DNA from: Macrostomum hystrix
Lineage: Eukaryota; Platyhelminthes; Macrostomidae
DNA length: 64,000 nucleotides
Assembly (NCBI GenBank): GCA_950097015.1
Contig: CATNEN010000031.1
Coordinates: 744,001 to 808,000, forward strand
Reading direction: 5' to 3'
Made by a program: the position numbers and the translations under genes. Within the stretch, counting starts at the first letter, position 1. Every line of letters begins with the position of its first letter. Below the pieces are notes generated by a model. That model was given only the letters and a program-made list of their open reading frames with translations. It was not told the DNA's origin and ran no database searches. Shown here in pieces: positions 51,500-63,815 of this stretch.

Positions 51500-53480
51500 T
51501 GAAGTAGCCTTGAGTTGGGAGAGCATCAGGTCGAATCTTCATTTTGGTTCGACAACTGCAAAGATTCGGTCAACAATGGAGATGTCAGTTAAGGTAAACT
51601 ATAGCTAAACTATTAAGCTAGGCTATAGTTAGTAAAGTATAATAAGATTAACAGTTAACCTGAGCAGTGTTTGTATAAACTGATATCGGTACAAAAAGGC
51701 CTGAAGGCTCATTCGTACCGCGTATGCCGTTCGTGAGATGCATCGTAGATTGCCCTCCGATTCAAGGCTCTTCATGCACTCGCGTTCCCTCACCTGAACT
51801 TAGAATCATTGCATTATGCCAGTAGCATGAGCATCAAGAACTCACGCTGCTGAGTTCTGGTGCCTCCTCCTGCTCTCTCTCTCTCTCTCTGCACCGCGCG
51901 CCCCAAAGTCAGCGAACTGCGAGGGGCGGGGACGTCAGAGACGCCCCAGTCTGCGAAGGAGATGCAGCACCGCCGCCGTGTCCGTGAGGATGTCGGCTCC
52001 ATCACTAGGCCGAGCCGAGTCGCCTCTGGGGCACGTGCGGAGGATGTGCTGCTCGGTGTCCGGGTTCCCGCAGTCCGGGCACTCGGGGTCATCGGACAGT
52101 CCGAGACGGTGGCGCGTGGCTGCTGCGAGGACGCTGCAACCCGCGCGCAGTTGGTTGATGAGGACCTCGTGCTTCCTCGGGAGCGCAGGAAGGCGAGGCC
52201 ACGAAGTGCCGCGGCGGAAGTCGAGGTCTCATTAAGCTCTGAGCCGACGAAGGTGGGCGTTGGCGGCCGACAGGGTGATCGCCCGGGCGCGCTGATGGGC
52301 CGTACAGAGGTTAGCGGCCCGGTCAGCCCGTTCGTTGAGCTCGATGCCGCAGTGGGCTGGGACCCAGGTCAGCCGGATGCAGGACCCGAGCTGGCTGGCG
52401 GTAGTCCAGATTTCCGATAGCGTGGGTTCGCCAGAGCAGGGGCCCCTCGCTATGGAGAGGATGGCCGCCTGAGAGTCCTTGAAGATGTCGATAGGCGAGG
52501 GCTCGCGTCCGGGGCCCGTGTCGATGAAGGTCCGGAGGGCGAGCAGGATAGCCTGAAGTTCGGCCTGCGTGCTACTGCAGATGGTTCCTGCCGCGTCGGT
52601 GACCACCCGGCCCCAGCGCGGCGTGATGACGATGGCCGCACTGGTTCGGTTGGCAGTTCCGCCCCGGACCGAGCCGTCCGTCCAGGCTGAGTTCTGGAAG
52701 GAGCCGCGTTCTGCCAGGTACTCCGTCGCTGCTGTGCTGCGGAGGCTTGGTGGTTGGTTTCGGCTGCAAAGTTGCGCTAGGCTGAGGTCGAGGGTGATGT
52801 CGGCTCTGGGCTCCCAGGGTGGGAGAGGCACATTGGCGTCCTCCCTGGGGAGGCTATCGAGCAGGCCATCGCTGTCAAGTTCCTGGCTGACTCGGCGCCA
52901 GCAACCCCGAAACTCACGGTGAAAGTCCAGCAGATGTCGTCCAGATTCCGCTGGTGTCTCTGGTAGCTCTCGTAGGCCCGGTTCTTAAGGCGTGGGGTGA
53001 CGTCCCTCAGAGCTATCTGGCGGGTAGGCGTATTCGCCGGAAGGCGGAGGACCCGTTCCCTGAGCATGGCGCTCCGTTGGAGGATCAGGTGTCCGAAGGT
53101 CGGAAGGTCCGCCACGGCGAGCAAGTCTTGTGTGTGGGTCAGCTGCAGACAGCCGGTAATGATTCGGGCGCAGCTGTGCTGCTGTCTGTCGATGAGGAGC
53201 TTGGTGCTTGGCGCCGCGAAAGCTCCCCAGACGCCGCAGGCATAGTCTGCCACGGATCTCACAGTGGCGATGTAGGCCATCCGGAGGATGTTGCTGTCGG
53301 CCCCGGCTGCTCTCGTGGCGAGTGCAGCAAGCGGTCGTCGGCGGGCTGCCATCTTCTTGCGAATATTAGTGGCCTTCTCCTGCTGCTGCCGCTGCTGCAG
53401 CAGATTCAGACGGGCAACTCGCAGCTGAATGGCCACCAGCTTGAAGCTCAACCGCGATCCGCTCAGTTGAAAGCAAGCGT
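51500..53480 (-). pseudogene. Receptor C-like 3' end, split by a LINE
   Basis: 53470-53382 reads LSFKLVAIQLRVARLNLLQQ, parallel to the receptor C tail (SLQLVAIPLRVARLNSQQ). 51880-51850 resumes with QEEAPELSS and a GTGAGT donor, parallel to EDASELNS|GTGAGT of C at 27983. 51525-51590 matches C's downstream flank at 27490-27560. Between the two halves lies an RNase H LINE. No Ig or TM exons precede it, so only a 3' fragment was duplicated. Confidence 0.7.
51885..53375 (-). mobile_element. LINE fragment with RNase H domain
   Basis: 5'-truncated. 53375-52850 encodes the RT thumb/connection (RSVADYACGVWGAF, DLLAVADLPTFG). 52831-52232 is an RNase H domain with all four acidic positions: TDGS, QAELQAI, KDSQAAI, ELNERADRAAN. 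A CPDCGNPDTEQHIL finger lies at about 52095-52040 in another frame. At least one frameshift separates the parts. RNase H places it in the I/R1/Loa-type LINEs, distinct from the LINE at 20030. Confidence 0.85.
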
Positions 53481-53514
53481 TTATTTGTGAGAAATACTGT
53501 TGGCTTAGTTAAGT

Positions 53515-53740
53515 GGGGTAAAGGACTGTATTGAGCGAGGACAGTGAAGTAAACACTGCAAGACGATGAGAAAGTCAGGGCAGATGTACACACTTATCCG
53601 TGAGCGTATCCCTGCGTACAGTATCCGTGTGCGTGTGTGCTCAGGAATTAGCGAAATGGGTAGAATTGCCTCACCTCGCTGGCTGCGGGTCTAGCGTCAC
53701 CAAATGATATGACATTGCCCGCAGCCCTTCTGCAAATATT
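53515..53740 (+). mobile_element. SINE-B 3' part
   Basis: Matches SINE-B from GAAGTAAACACTGCAAGACG through GAAAGTCAGGGCAGATGTAC and TAGCGTCACCAAATGATAT. The head is missing. Confidence 0.7.
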
Positions 53741-55059
53741 TTTAATTATGATTTTGATTCCGATATTCCAATTTGGATATTATTAATTATTTAGTAATTG
53801 TTGTTTAACCTCGGCAATAAAACCTCGACAAGCAAACTTAGACTAATAATCCTCGGCTATCAAACAGTTTCACAGCAAAAATTGCGTGAATTCCGGCTCT
53901 GCGTGAGCGTTGCCTGAAGCCTGAAGACATGCCTGATTACAGTTGGTGCCACGAAAGGCGCAACTTTATAGTTTTGCTTTTAATTGCACTGGAAAATTGC
54001 ATTGAAAATTGCACTTCAGGCTGGTATATTTATTTATGCTTTCATCAAACGCAACAAATCGATTTCTTGAATAAATGGCTACGCATGTTATAGCTCGTTT
54101 TTCTCATTACTTCATTCGAAATCAACTACAATAGTGCAGTGCTGGCACTCAGTCTCCAGTCTCACTTGATGCACGCGAAACAGCTGGGAGACAATTCACA
54201 AAAAACATAATAAATACTCGTAGTTTGATGCATGCAGTACAGCTCAGAAAGATTATATCAGAAAGTCTGTTGTTTTTATTAAAGTTGCCACAAGCATCAG
54301 AATATTTCGCATATGGAACGAGAAATCTAGAATATGGAAGCAAAACTATTGGGAGTTCATGGCTGGCATGCACACAATTTATTGGGGATAACTAACTCCT
54401 GATAATACGAGCTCGAAGAACAAGTGATTGAAGCCTTTTGGTAATTGTAAGGAACAGGAATACGATTGAAATTTTATTAAGCAAAGCATAATATGATTAA
54501 AAAATCACACACAGTTTTCAGCTCACTCTACAAACAGTTTTTTAGCTTTATCAGCACAGCAAAAAATGGCTACTAGTTGAACCAAGTCTCATAACCTCGG
54601 TCGCTAGGTATAAGTTATCACCCACTTTTTTAATTTATTTTGGCCGGGAACGGCTGAGGACTCGTTTATTGGCCGAGGCGAAGCCGAGGCCATGAAACGA
54701 TGTCCGAAGACGTTTTCGGCCATAGATAAGTCAAACAAGTGGGTGATAATGTATTTATTCCACAGTTGAAGCCAGATAATTGTCACCGGACCAGATAAAT
54801 GTTTATCTGTCCCGGCCAGATAAATTTCAACGGCCAAATAAATACATTTATCTGGTCTATGGGCCAATCCAACTGGGGAATAATTAAAATTCAGAGTCTA
54901 ATAAGTGCTAAGTGCGGCACTCAATGTAATTGACAGACACGTTTTTATTTAAATTTCTTTTTTCGAATTTCGGCAGTAAAAACTTTTCCATCCTTCCGTC
55001 CTCCAATGACAGTTCTGCAGATCTCATGAAAAAGCAAGACACTGCGAGCTTGACGAAAG
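53741..55059. other. Spacer with a GTGGGTGATAA foldback
   Basis: Mostly A/T-rich. 54613-54630 (TTATCACCCACTT) pairs with 54738-54757 (AAGTGGGTGATAAT), enclosing a perfect GGCCGAGGCGAAGCCGAGGCC-like palindrome near 54672; TTTATCTGG repeats follow to 54865. No exon supported. Confidence 0.45.
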
Positions 55060-55504
55060 TCAGTTCACGTAAGTCCCAGTCGGTCCTCCGTCAGCATATT
55101 CGTACATGGTCTGAAATGCGGAAAAGACCAGACATTGTGGAAGCAGATGTAGGTCGCATGCGGAAATATGTACCGACAAAATGAGCTTCCGTACTCACGT
55201 TCGGGTCTCTGAAAGCTGTGGCAGGTGCCAGTGGTGGCTGTGAAGAGTTCTCCTCGTAGTAGATGGTCTGGAATCGCAGTTCAATGTGGTATGTCGTGTC
55301 ACAACTTGTTAAAGTTAAGGATCAAGGTAGCATATTACAAACTGCTTTGGCATCGCTAAATGCTAAGACAGGAACTACGCAGTATGCATAATCTGGTTTC
55401 GTAAAAAACTGAAACAGTTCAAGACATGTGCTTGCATTGGGATCTCTCTCAGCTCCGCTAAGAGGCATGCCAGGTCTCACTGAGTTCAGCTCGCTTGGCA
55501 TGCT
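55060..55504 (-). CDS. Receptor E tail cassette exons
   Basis: 55504-55436 reads SMPSELNSVRPG...GAERDPN, 55267-55199 reads TIYYEENSSQ...FRDPN, 55110-55060 reads TMYEYADGGPTGTYVN plus stop. The TM exon ends DRNPI at the matching place. All are phase 0. The first cassette ends with a GC donor (AAT|GCAAGC). The terminal YVN fits the Grb2-type SH2 pattern Y-x-N; binding is inference. Confidence 0.7.
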
Positions 55505-56254
55505 CTAAAATGTCAGTGGAATTGAACCATGAGAAGGGTGATAAAAATGCCACAGAAATTCTATGAAGACAGAGCTTAGACCTACAATTGGATTTCTGTC
55601 AGCTGGCGATGAAACAAGCGGGATTGCTGCCGGATGACTTTGGGATTCCTGAGTCGCAGCAGCACAGGAGCAGCTCCGCCTCCAGACAGAAATCGAGACA
55701 ACGACGCCAAGCACGATTGAGAACAGCACGGCAGCCACCAGCAGGAGTCGATGCTCTGGCACTGAAGCGTCAGATTTGACAATCACAGAGTAGATTCCGA
55801 GCATTCCGATCCTCTGATGGCGCTGCTCCACGGAACACGAAACATTGACTGACTGCTCAGGCCTTCGCAAGTCGAATACTGTGTGGCGACGACCAGTTGA
55901 TGTGGGGTCACAGTTGCAGATGCTCACATTCTTAAAAAGTGCGATTCGTTGTCCTTTAAATTTGATTGAGTATCAGGCATCTCAATGAAATGATTTGGCT
56001 CACATGCCGGGTCCCAGAGCTCGTGAGCAGCGAGCATTTCATTCCTGATATCCAGCCCCCTTCTTTCACACGGATGCTGATGACAAGCAGTGTTCCCGAG
56101 ATCCTTGAGTCGGACAGATCCAACAAGTCCACTGCGGAATGAGCTAAAATGAGAGTTGCTTTGACATTTGGTTTGATAGGACTTTTGATCTCATTGTTCG
56201 GAGTATAGATTATGGCTGCTAGACAAAAGACAAACAAGCGCTTGTGTTCGCCGA

Positions 56255-56745
56255 GAGGAAACAAAGCTTGGCGGCTTGTCGCACAATTTACGATGAGAGC
56301 CAGCTCCCTAAACATAATTGGATTGTATACTGTCTTTTAATGAGAAAGTATGGCAGATGAGTTCACAATGAGAAGTGAGCACATCGGCATTTGTGTGTTC
56401 GTGTTTGTATTGTGACGTACAAGCCTGGGAATCTAAATTGCTATGAAAATAAGGCTGCGTCCCAATTAGTGGTTAGACGAAGGTCAGAACTCAGTCAGGA
56501 TAATGAGAGAGCAGTTGTATTTCTTGAATAAAGGAAAGATTCGTTACGAATGAGGGGCAACACTTATAAAGCTTTGGGGAAACATTAAATCTTTAGTCTA
56601 TGTCCAGGGCGCGAGTATTTTTAAGACTGAGACTGATGTCAGTTTGGGTATCTGCGGAATAAGCAAAGTTTTCTCTTGCTGGATGGAGGTCTACTGTCAC
56701 GAAATGATACGCCACTGCCCACAGCAAATGCTGATTAAGATTTGA
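56255..56745 (+). mobile_element. Degenerate SINE-B, in pieces
   Basis: GCTTGGCGGCTTGTCGCACA, TGTCTTTTAATGAGAAAGTATGGCAGATG and CTACTGTCACGAAATGATACGCCACTGCCC match SINE-B with many changes. Rest of 56746-57855 shows pyrimidine-rich DNA and no exon. Confidence 0.5.
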
Positions 56746-59554
56746 GACTTGTTCGAGTGTCTCATAAAGTCCGATAGACCTATTTGCAAGCGTAGAAGTA
56801 GAAACTCTCCATTGAGTCTATCTTCAACCAAGTGACGGATGGACCAGCCAAGAAATGTCCTCAAGGCCAAGACCTAGTCACGCGTAAGAGTTTTCCAGGT
56901 TCCTAGACCCTGACACTGGGGCAAGAGCTTACTCAAAATTTCAATCGATATCTGCAGCAAAGCACCACAGGCGAGAACGAAACGACCGTGATGGAAATTA
57001 CAGACTGCGACAAATAACCAGCTGCTACACAGATGGATTAGAGAGCCTCTTGATTGCTAAATTGTCCCAACAGGAGCGCACTCAACAGAACGTTAATGGG
57101 CTGCCGGAGTACAACTCCGAATGGGGCTCGACATCAGCCAATTAAGAAGACACTCAAGACAATCAAAAGCGTAGGTCATAGGAAAAAAGTTTATTGCAAG
57201 GAGATTTTTGTAACAAATTCATTTGTCGAACGGATGTACTTTCAAGGGGTCTCAGAGAGTGCTGACGCATGCGTCAACTGACCAAGGTCATGACCGAAGT
57301 TTCCATATTGTCAATACTTCGCCCTTTCTATCTGCCTCTGTGTCGGTTTTTGCGCGCAATCTTACTCCGCTTTATCCTGTGTCCCTCCGTCTGTTTAAAT
57401 TCTTGAATAGCCTTTATTTCTCTCTCGTCTTGGATTGGCTCGATGTGCGTCCTTTTCTCACTCTCACCCTCCTCCATTCATCTCTTACCCAACCCCAATT
57501 CTCTTACCCTCCAGCCCCCTCAGTATTATTATTATTAAATCTCGTGTTATATAAATAAATGGACTCTCGGCCTAGGGGCTTACACACGCTCTTCCTATAC
57601 GTTTTCAGAGTCGTACATTCGGTCTCTGACTGCAAAGACAATCTATTGCGGGATATCCATGGAAAATTATTAAAAATATCTAACAGAAAACAAGGTCCTT
57701 TAAAAAGAATCATGTAATCTACAATCGAATGAACTAGTTAATTGTTACGATTAGATAAGCTAGCTAACCTTCTCTGCAATCAATTGAATAATCTATGAGT
57801 ACTCAATATCGAAAAAAGTAATTTGGCAATTATGTCGGAATGCGCTCACGCTTAGCACTACTCATACACGAAGTACTTACGTAACTGACTGCAGTCAATC
57901 GAATGCTCGGTACGGCTGAGCACATTCTTGCCAGCTGCAGTTTGATTCACCTGGCAGACTATCAGGACATGGCTTGTAGCTTGGCATTGCTGCTGTGAAA
58001 TCTCGAGAATCGTACCATTTTCAACTGGTAAAAGTTTCGGCACTGACCCAATGGATTCACTCTGCAAAGTTAGGGTCGCTCTCTCGGTTTCCGAAGACTC
58101 GTGAGAGGATGGAAACGTCAGGCACGTAAGCAGCACATGAGAAAGCAGAATGCTTGAGAATTTGAGAAGAAAAGACGTGAACGAAAGTCGGGAAGGGAGC
58201 AGAAGGCGGAAATTAGGAAGTTCTTCATAAGCGATAGAATACGCTTGTATTGACATAACAAAGCAGAGACGAGCGAATCTGACAAGGACAATAATGAGAT
58301 AGGATGATTGGCAAAGTGAACGATTGTACTGAAATATTTCAATAAATATAAGCATAACTTGTAGCATAAAAGGACAACGAATTCCAAACCTATATGAAGA
58401 AATGCACTCACTGAATTCATCGAACACATTGTACTTGGCTTTGGATTCGCTTCCGAAACTGAAACTTCCACTGACACGTGCCTTTGGTTGAGTCGATGAA
58501 GCTTGACGCTAACCCGAGGCTGATCTACCCGAGGTAAATCAATAACAGAAACTGGTAATTGGATGATGATGACAAATAGATAAGAACTATTCTGTATCTC
58601 TCACAAAATACGCTGACGTTTTGAACAAGCTGATCAGCTCTCCTTGAGCACGGGTGATTAGCGATGCACACCAGTTTGGAGCCGTGCATCGATCGACGCG
58701 CTGCGATGCGGAACGCGGACTGGCCGTTCGATTCAGCAATATTCTCTAGTGAGATGTTCTCCTGCAAAGCAGTTCGTTCAAGAATTTTGTGCTTATGCGA
58801 TTCCTAAATGCCAATAAAGCTATTGAAAACCTACAGATGGGTGTTTAGTCTTGAGTAGCAGCCAGCATTGGTACTTCACTTGAGGGCTGTCACTGACTGG
58901 GCTGACATTGACAGAAATGCCGTCGCCCTCCCAAACACTGACAGTCTGCGTTGCAGTCCATCTGCTTTCTGGCTGCTCTAAAACGAAATAAGTTTATCAT
59001 CAAGAACACGAAACGTAAACGAATCCGCCTCAGTGCGCAGTGTCATCAGGCGAGACACTGGGTTGTCTACTACGAGTATTTTTCCTCAGCCTAATGTAGA
59101 GTGCAGAATTACGGTAATATTTATTTTAACCAATCATGCGCTAGCTACTCTACTCATCCGCTCAATAGTATTTTTTTTAAATGCGAACCAAAAAACATAC
59201 AAGTACAGCATGTGATTCATTTTAACAAAAAGGAGAAACGAATCAATCAAAAGTCATGTGACTACTATTAATAGTATCAAATCATTACGTTGTTTAGCGC
59301 TGTTTTGCACTACTAAACAGAAAAATTCCGCAACCCAACCACAATGACTCCTGCAAGGCTCTGAAAGCAACCGACTTGCGCTCAATGGAGCTCATTCACT
59401 GTGCATGCGGACCTTTTCCTAAGTGCAATAGCTCGACACACTAGCGAATACTTTTTCACCTGCCCCCAAGGCATACGATCAAAGTTATTAGGACACGGCC
59501 CATGCCGCACGTCGCAACGAATGCATACAGCACACTATAAAGCTGTTTTGGAAG

Positions 59555-59895
59555 GGGGTCGGTGCCAGAGCGGTAAACGCGTTTGCCTCTCGCACCACGG
59601 GCCCTGAGCTCGATTCCACGGCGAGGCCACATTTATTTGGGACGCAGCCGCGCAAAGAAGGCTTGGGGCTTGTCGTGCAATTTACGCCCTTGAGGGCCAA
59701 CCTCCAAGGCACAGTGAAGTGTACACTGCCTGACAATGAGAAAGTCAGGGCAGATGTACGCACCTGTGTGAGTGTATGCCTTCGTACGATATTTGTGTGG
59801 GCGTGTGCTCAGGAGTCAGCGAATTGCCTCCTCGCGGGCTGCGGGTCTAGTGTCACAGAATGATTTGCCACTGCCTGCAGCCCTCCTGCAACTAT
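59555..59895 (+). mobile_element. SINE-B (duplicated copy)
   Basis: Same insertion as 41355-41695, carried along by the segmental duplication; a handful of substitutions. Confidence 0.8.
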
Positions 59896-59980
59896 TTTTA
59901 TTATAAGCTTTTTTGACTTACGAGTCAAACCAAAATACACTCACAACACACAATTCAGGCTAAACTTATTTATGCTTATA

Positions 59981-61282
59981 CGAAGGGTGTACTGAAAGTT
60001 TTGAGATGCACCAAAACCAAAAAAGTCTGAGGCAAATTTTCTGTCACTAGTTTTCTATGTAGTTGCCACCAGCTTGTACAAATTTCCTCATTCGGTGAAA
60101 CCACTGCGTCCAGGCTCCAGCCCACTGTTCTTCAGGCACTGCTGAAACCACCCGCTCGAACTCGATTCTTGCTGCTTCAAGGCTCTCAAACCGAGTGCCA
60201 TGCAGTTGGTTCTTCACCAAAGGGAAGAGAAAGAAGTCGCAGGGTGCCATATCGCGCGAATATGCAGGATGCGTCACCAGCTGGACTCCATTCTCGGCCA
60301 GAAATGCCAATGTTGCAGCAGCCGTGTGCGCACTGGCATTGTCGTGGTGCAGCAGCAGGCCACAAAGTTGCGCGACCGGCGTCTGCGCCACGCTTCGAAC
60401 AGCAGCCAGCGGCAGGCACTGGTTGATATACCAGTCGGCATTGACTTACGCCTGTCTTGGAGCGCTACAGTCGCCAGGTGGCCAGCCTGGCTGAAGAAAG
60501 TCCCCACCATCTGCTTCCCGACGCTGCGGGCCCGCTTGACCTTCGTTGGAGTGGCATCATCCGGAAGGAGCCAAACTGCCGACTGCTGCTTGGTTTCCGG
60601 GTCGTACTGGTAGACCCAGGTCTCGTCGCCGGTGACAATCTCCCAGCATCGATTCGAGATGCCAGAGCCGAATCTTTCGAGCATGAATTCGCACTAACGC
60701 ACCCTCTCCGCTTTCTGGTCCTCCGTCAGGTTGTGGGGCACCCATTGGGCACATCGTTTGGAGGCTCACAGCTTGTCGTGTAGGATGGTCGTAACCGCTG
60801 CCGATCCAATGCCAAGAGCCTCTTTGAACTCGCCACAGGTCATTCGCCGGTCTTCGTCGATCATTCTCCGGACGGCAGCGATGTTTTCATCCGTGACAGC
60901 GGAAGCTGGACGTCCCGACCGAGGCTCGGTCATCAAGGCTGCTCCGGCCCCACTTGCATTGGCTGTCCCACCGAAAAACGGTGGCACGTGGCTTGGTCTC
61001 CAAAGGCAGCACGTAAACTTTCAACGCATTGCTCTTGTGTGAGACCTTTACGCTGGTCGTAAACTATCATGGCACGAAAGTCGCGGTTTGTCAACTCCAT
61101 TGGAGCGAGTACAGTTTGGTAGGGGGTATTGACTTTGAAGAGTGATTGTGAAAAATTGCCAAGAGCGCAAAGGCTGAAATTTATACTTAATCATTTTTAA
61201 GGAGGTAGAGTATGTACATTAAAAGGCGTGCAGCTGAGACATTTGAGTCAGCCGTATCTCAAAACTTTCAAAACGATCCTCG
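59981..61282 (-). mobile_element. mariner transposon, dead copy 2
   Basis: Same insertion as 41781-43082 with the same frame breaks: HTH at 60987-60766, VTGDETWVYQYDPE in one frame, HHDNASAHTA and MAPCDFFLFP in another. A few private substitutions only. Confidence 0.9.
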
Positions 61283-61886
61283 CACGATGTGTAATATGTA
61301 TGCATGTATAAATTCACACCGAAACTCAAGCTTCTCTGAAAGGTATGCATCTCAGAGCAATGAACGAGAAATACTCACTTCGCACGTTAATTCTGCTGCT
61401 GTTGAACACTGCCGCATTGGCACCCGAGAAATTTTGCTTCATTCTGCAGCTAATCACCTTCCCACTGTCCTCCAATGACATGTTGAAACTGAAGGAAAAG
61501 CCACCCTGGACCACTTTCTGCTAAAATGTAACAATGGTATTTCAAGACTTCTCCTTAAGCAATCGCATGTTACTTATTGGTTAGCTGATGTTGAGGCTAC
61601 AGTGATTTAAGCATTTTGTACTTGGCCTCACATTGCGTGACTCTGAAAATGTGCCAGCGAAAGTGCAGCTGACAAATGAGGCTTCAGGATTTCCAAGGTC
61701 GGTCACATTGAGGCGGAAATGTGCAGTGAAGCTGTGACACAAGACTGGGGACAGCTGCTGTACTGTTGCAGCTGGCCGGTCTACAAAGGAGTAACCGTAT
61801 TTAGCTTGTGTATGACACTTGCAATCTGTTTCTGACTGCTTATTTTAAAAGAGAGAATGCCAGTATGAACTTTTCAGTAAACTCAG

Positions 61887-62161
61887 GGAGGAAAAACCTC
61901 AGTAAAACGGAGACTATTGGCCTAGACCGAGGGCTTTGAGCAGATATAATCTGGAAATATACGTCTGGAAGTGTTAGTTGGACTCTGTCAGAGTCTGAAA
62001 TTTAACAAAAGAAGGCTTGAAATTCATGCAATGGTGTCTATATATTCGTATGCGCACTGACCGCTAACACGAACTGCTCAGAAACATCTTTTCTTACGTT
62101 GAGTGGCTTCTTGTAAGTAATGTGGCAGAGACACGTCATAGTCACATGGAAAGTAGGAAGT
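61887..62161. other. Junction segment
   Basis: 275 bp between the end of the segmental duplication and the LINE copy. Not matched elsewhere in the window and no exon seen. Confidence 0.4.
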
Positions 62162-63368
62162 AGGAACCGTGGATTCCCATGCCACAGAGATTAACAAAAA
62201 ATGTGGATACCCTATTCTTCTCTTAAGGAAATTAGCTAGCCATGGGGCGGTCAGATACAATCAGCTCATGCTGTACTGCACAGCAATGATAGAAAGCATA
62301 GCTCTGTACGCCTCCGAGGCCTGGGGGGCTTTTGTCTCGTGGAACCTGGGTCCTTGGGACCGCTGTCTTGTGGAAAGGGTAAACATCAGGTGCTGTAAAG
62401 CCATACTACAAGTCAGCCAAAATACGGATGGCAACGGGGCCCGCTCGGAGTTAGGCAGATTGCCTTTATTATACAACATCCAGAAAAGAAGCATTTCGTA
62501 CTGGGCCTCCATAACAAGCCGGCCGGACTCCATAATTTTCAAGTTATTGGCGGACCAAACATACAGTGATGTTGGAATCAAAGCAAAGACCAACAATGAC
62601 GTTATGCTGAACTGCAGAGGCATTAGTCCCGCAAAAGCAATTGGAAACCACAGGAAAAATTTCGTTTCTCAGTTTGATACCCATTGGAGACAAAGGACAC
62701 AGAACTCAAGCAAGCTAAGACACTTCTATTACTCCTTCAAGCAATATTATTCAGCCGAAAAATATTTACAGCAAGTATACAACCCGGAGTTGAGACGTAC
62801 CATATCCTCGTTTAGACTAGGAAACCATAAGCTAGCTTGCGAAACATTGCGAACTGCAAGACCGAAAATTCCGTATGAGAACAGATTATGTAGTAAGTGC
62901 AAAACAGAAGTTGAAAACGAGGTCCACTTCCTTTTTAAGTGCAGTTGGAATATGTATAGCGCAGCACGTTCGAATTTTGAGAAGGAAATTTCTGGGAAAA
63001 CTCCCAATTTCATATCCTTAACAGCAGAAGAGAAATCTAACTACATAATGGCTCAAGACGATAGGGAAACCAATGAAGCTTTAGCAAAATACATCATAGA
63101 TATCTCTAAAATAAGGGAACAGCTGCCCTGAGACTACAAGCTCGCATTAACATTTAACAATATATATATTGTTTTATTCGTGGCGTCCCTTGTGTTTTTA
63201 CTGCTCTTATTTTTAATACCTTTGCTTTTGCTTTTCCCTTCCCAGCTCGATAGTGGAATCCTACAAAACTTCGCCTTTTATGTTATGTTTTTCGTTGTCC
63301 ATTAAAATATTTGTCAACAAAAATATATAAAGAAAAAAAAATCAGCACCCATAGATGGCGTGCGCGTT

Positions 63369-63397
<29 letters not shown>
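62162..63397 (+). mobile_element. LINE copy 2, strongly 5'-truncated
   Basis: Same family as 20030-23458. Begins at GGAACCGTGGATTCCCATGC and contains the last ~320 codons (62169-63131, C-terminal region with the CSKCKTEVENEVHFLFKC finger), the 3' UTR and an (AAT)n tail. No RT catalytic core, so dead on arrival. Its tail abuts the duplicated receptor D upstream sequence. Confidence 0.9.
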
Positions 63398-63400
<3 letters not shown>

Positions 63401-63815
63401 CAGGCAAACATAAACATCACTGATTCAAGTTTAACTTATAATAATTAACTTATTAACCAGACAATTATTCATCTGCTATCAGACTCGGATATAGTTTCAT
63501 CCAACAACTGAACGGTTATTGACAAGTTTAAACTGGAATTTCGCATGGCTTTGGACTAGCAGTCAGCGCGAGAGCGCCATGGGTCAAGCTTAGAATTTGA
63601 GTACAAAACACACAGGATCCTGGAGTTATCCTATGCTGCAGCATTCAGACTTGAAGTTGAGCGGTATTGCAGTTTGGAAATGGTTATTGTTGTCACTGCT
63701 TCTTGGAAAGCCTAGGGCTAAAGTGACCGACTCAATCGGTATGATGCAGACTTGTCAAAACAAATCTAGCAACGTGAGTTTGGATACTGTCATGAGAAAC
63801 AGGGATTGCGGTATT
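63398..63815. repeat. Duplicate of receptor D upstream region
   Basis: Similar to 47116-47640, with several small deletions. Thus the E locus once had D-like 5' DNA, and the part between (D exons 1-10) is gone. 63816-64000 shows nothing further. Confidence 0.75.

Larger units (their letters stand above)
55060..61780 (-). pseudogene. Receptor E: Ig-like receptor with RDPN cassette tail, 5'-truncated
   Basis: Exons: 61780-61632, 61517-61379, 58977-58835, 58761-58605, 58524-58412, 58061-57881, 56143-56004, 55930-55586, 55504-55436, 55267-55199, 55110-55060. The first six are near copies of receptor D exons 11-16. Then come a separate Ig half, a second half with TM helix (LLLVAAVLFSIVLGVVVSI) and three tail exons. 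All phases agree, but signal peptide, F5/8C module and the first Ig modules are gone: similarity to D ends at 61886, in the donor where D exon 10 would join. It is either a pseudogene or driven by a distant first exon. The tail pairs it with receptor B, not D. Confidence 0.7.
57855..61886. repeat. Segmental duplication, copy 2 (receptor E)
   Basis: Counterpart of 39680-43686. Both ends of the homology coincide with exon borders: the donor after 57881/39706 and the donor of D exon 10. Includes matching SINE-B (59555-59895) and mariner copies. Confidence 0.95.
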
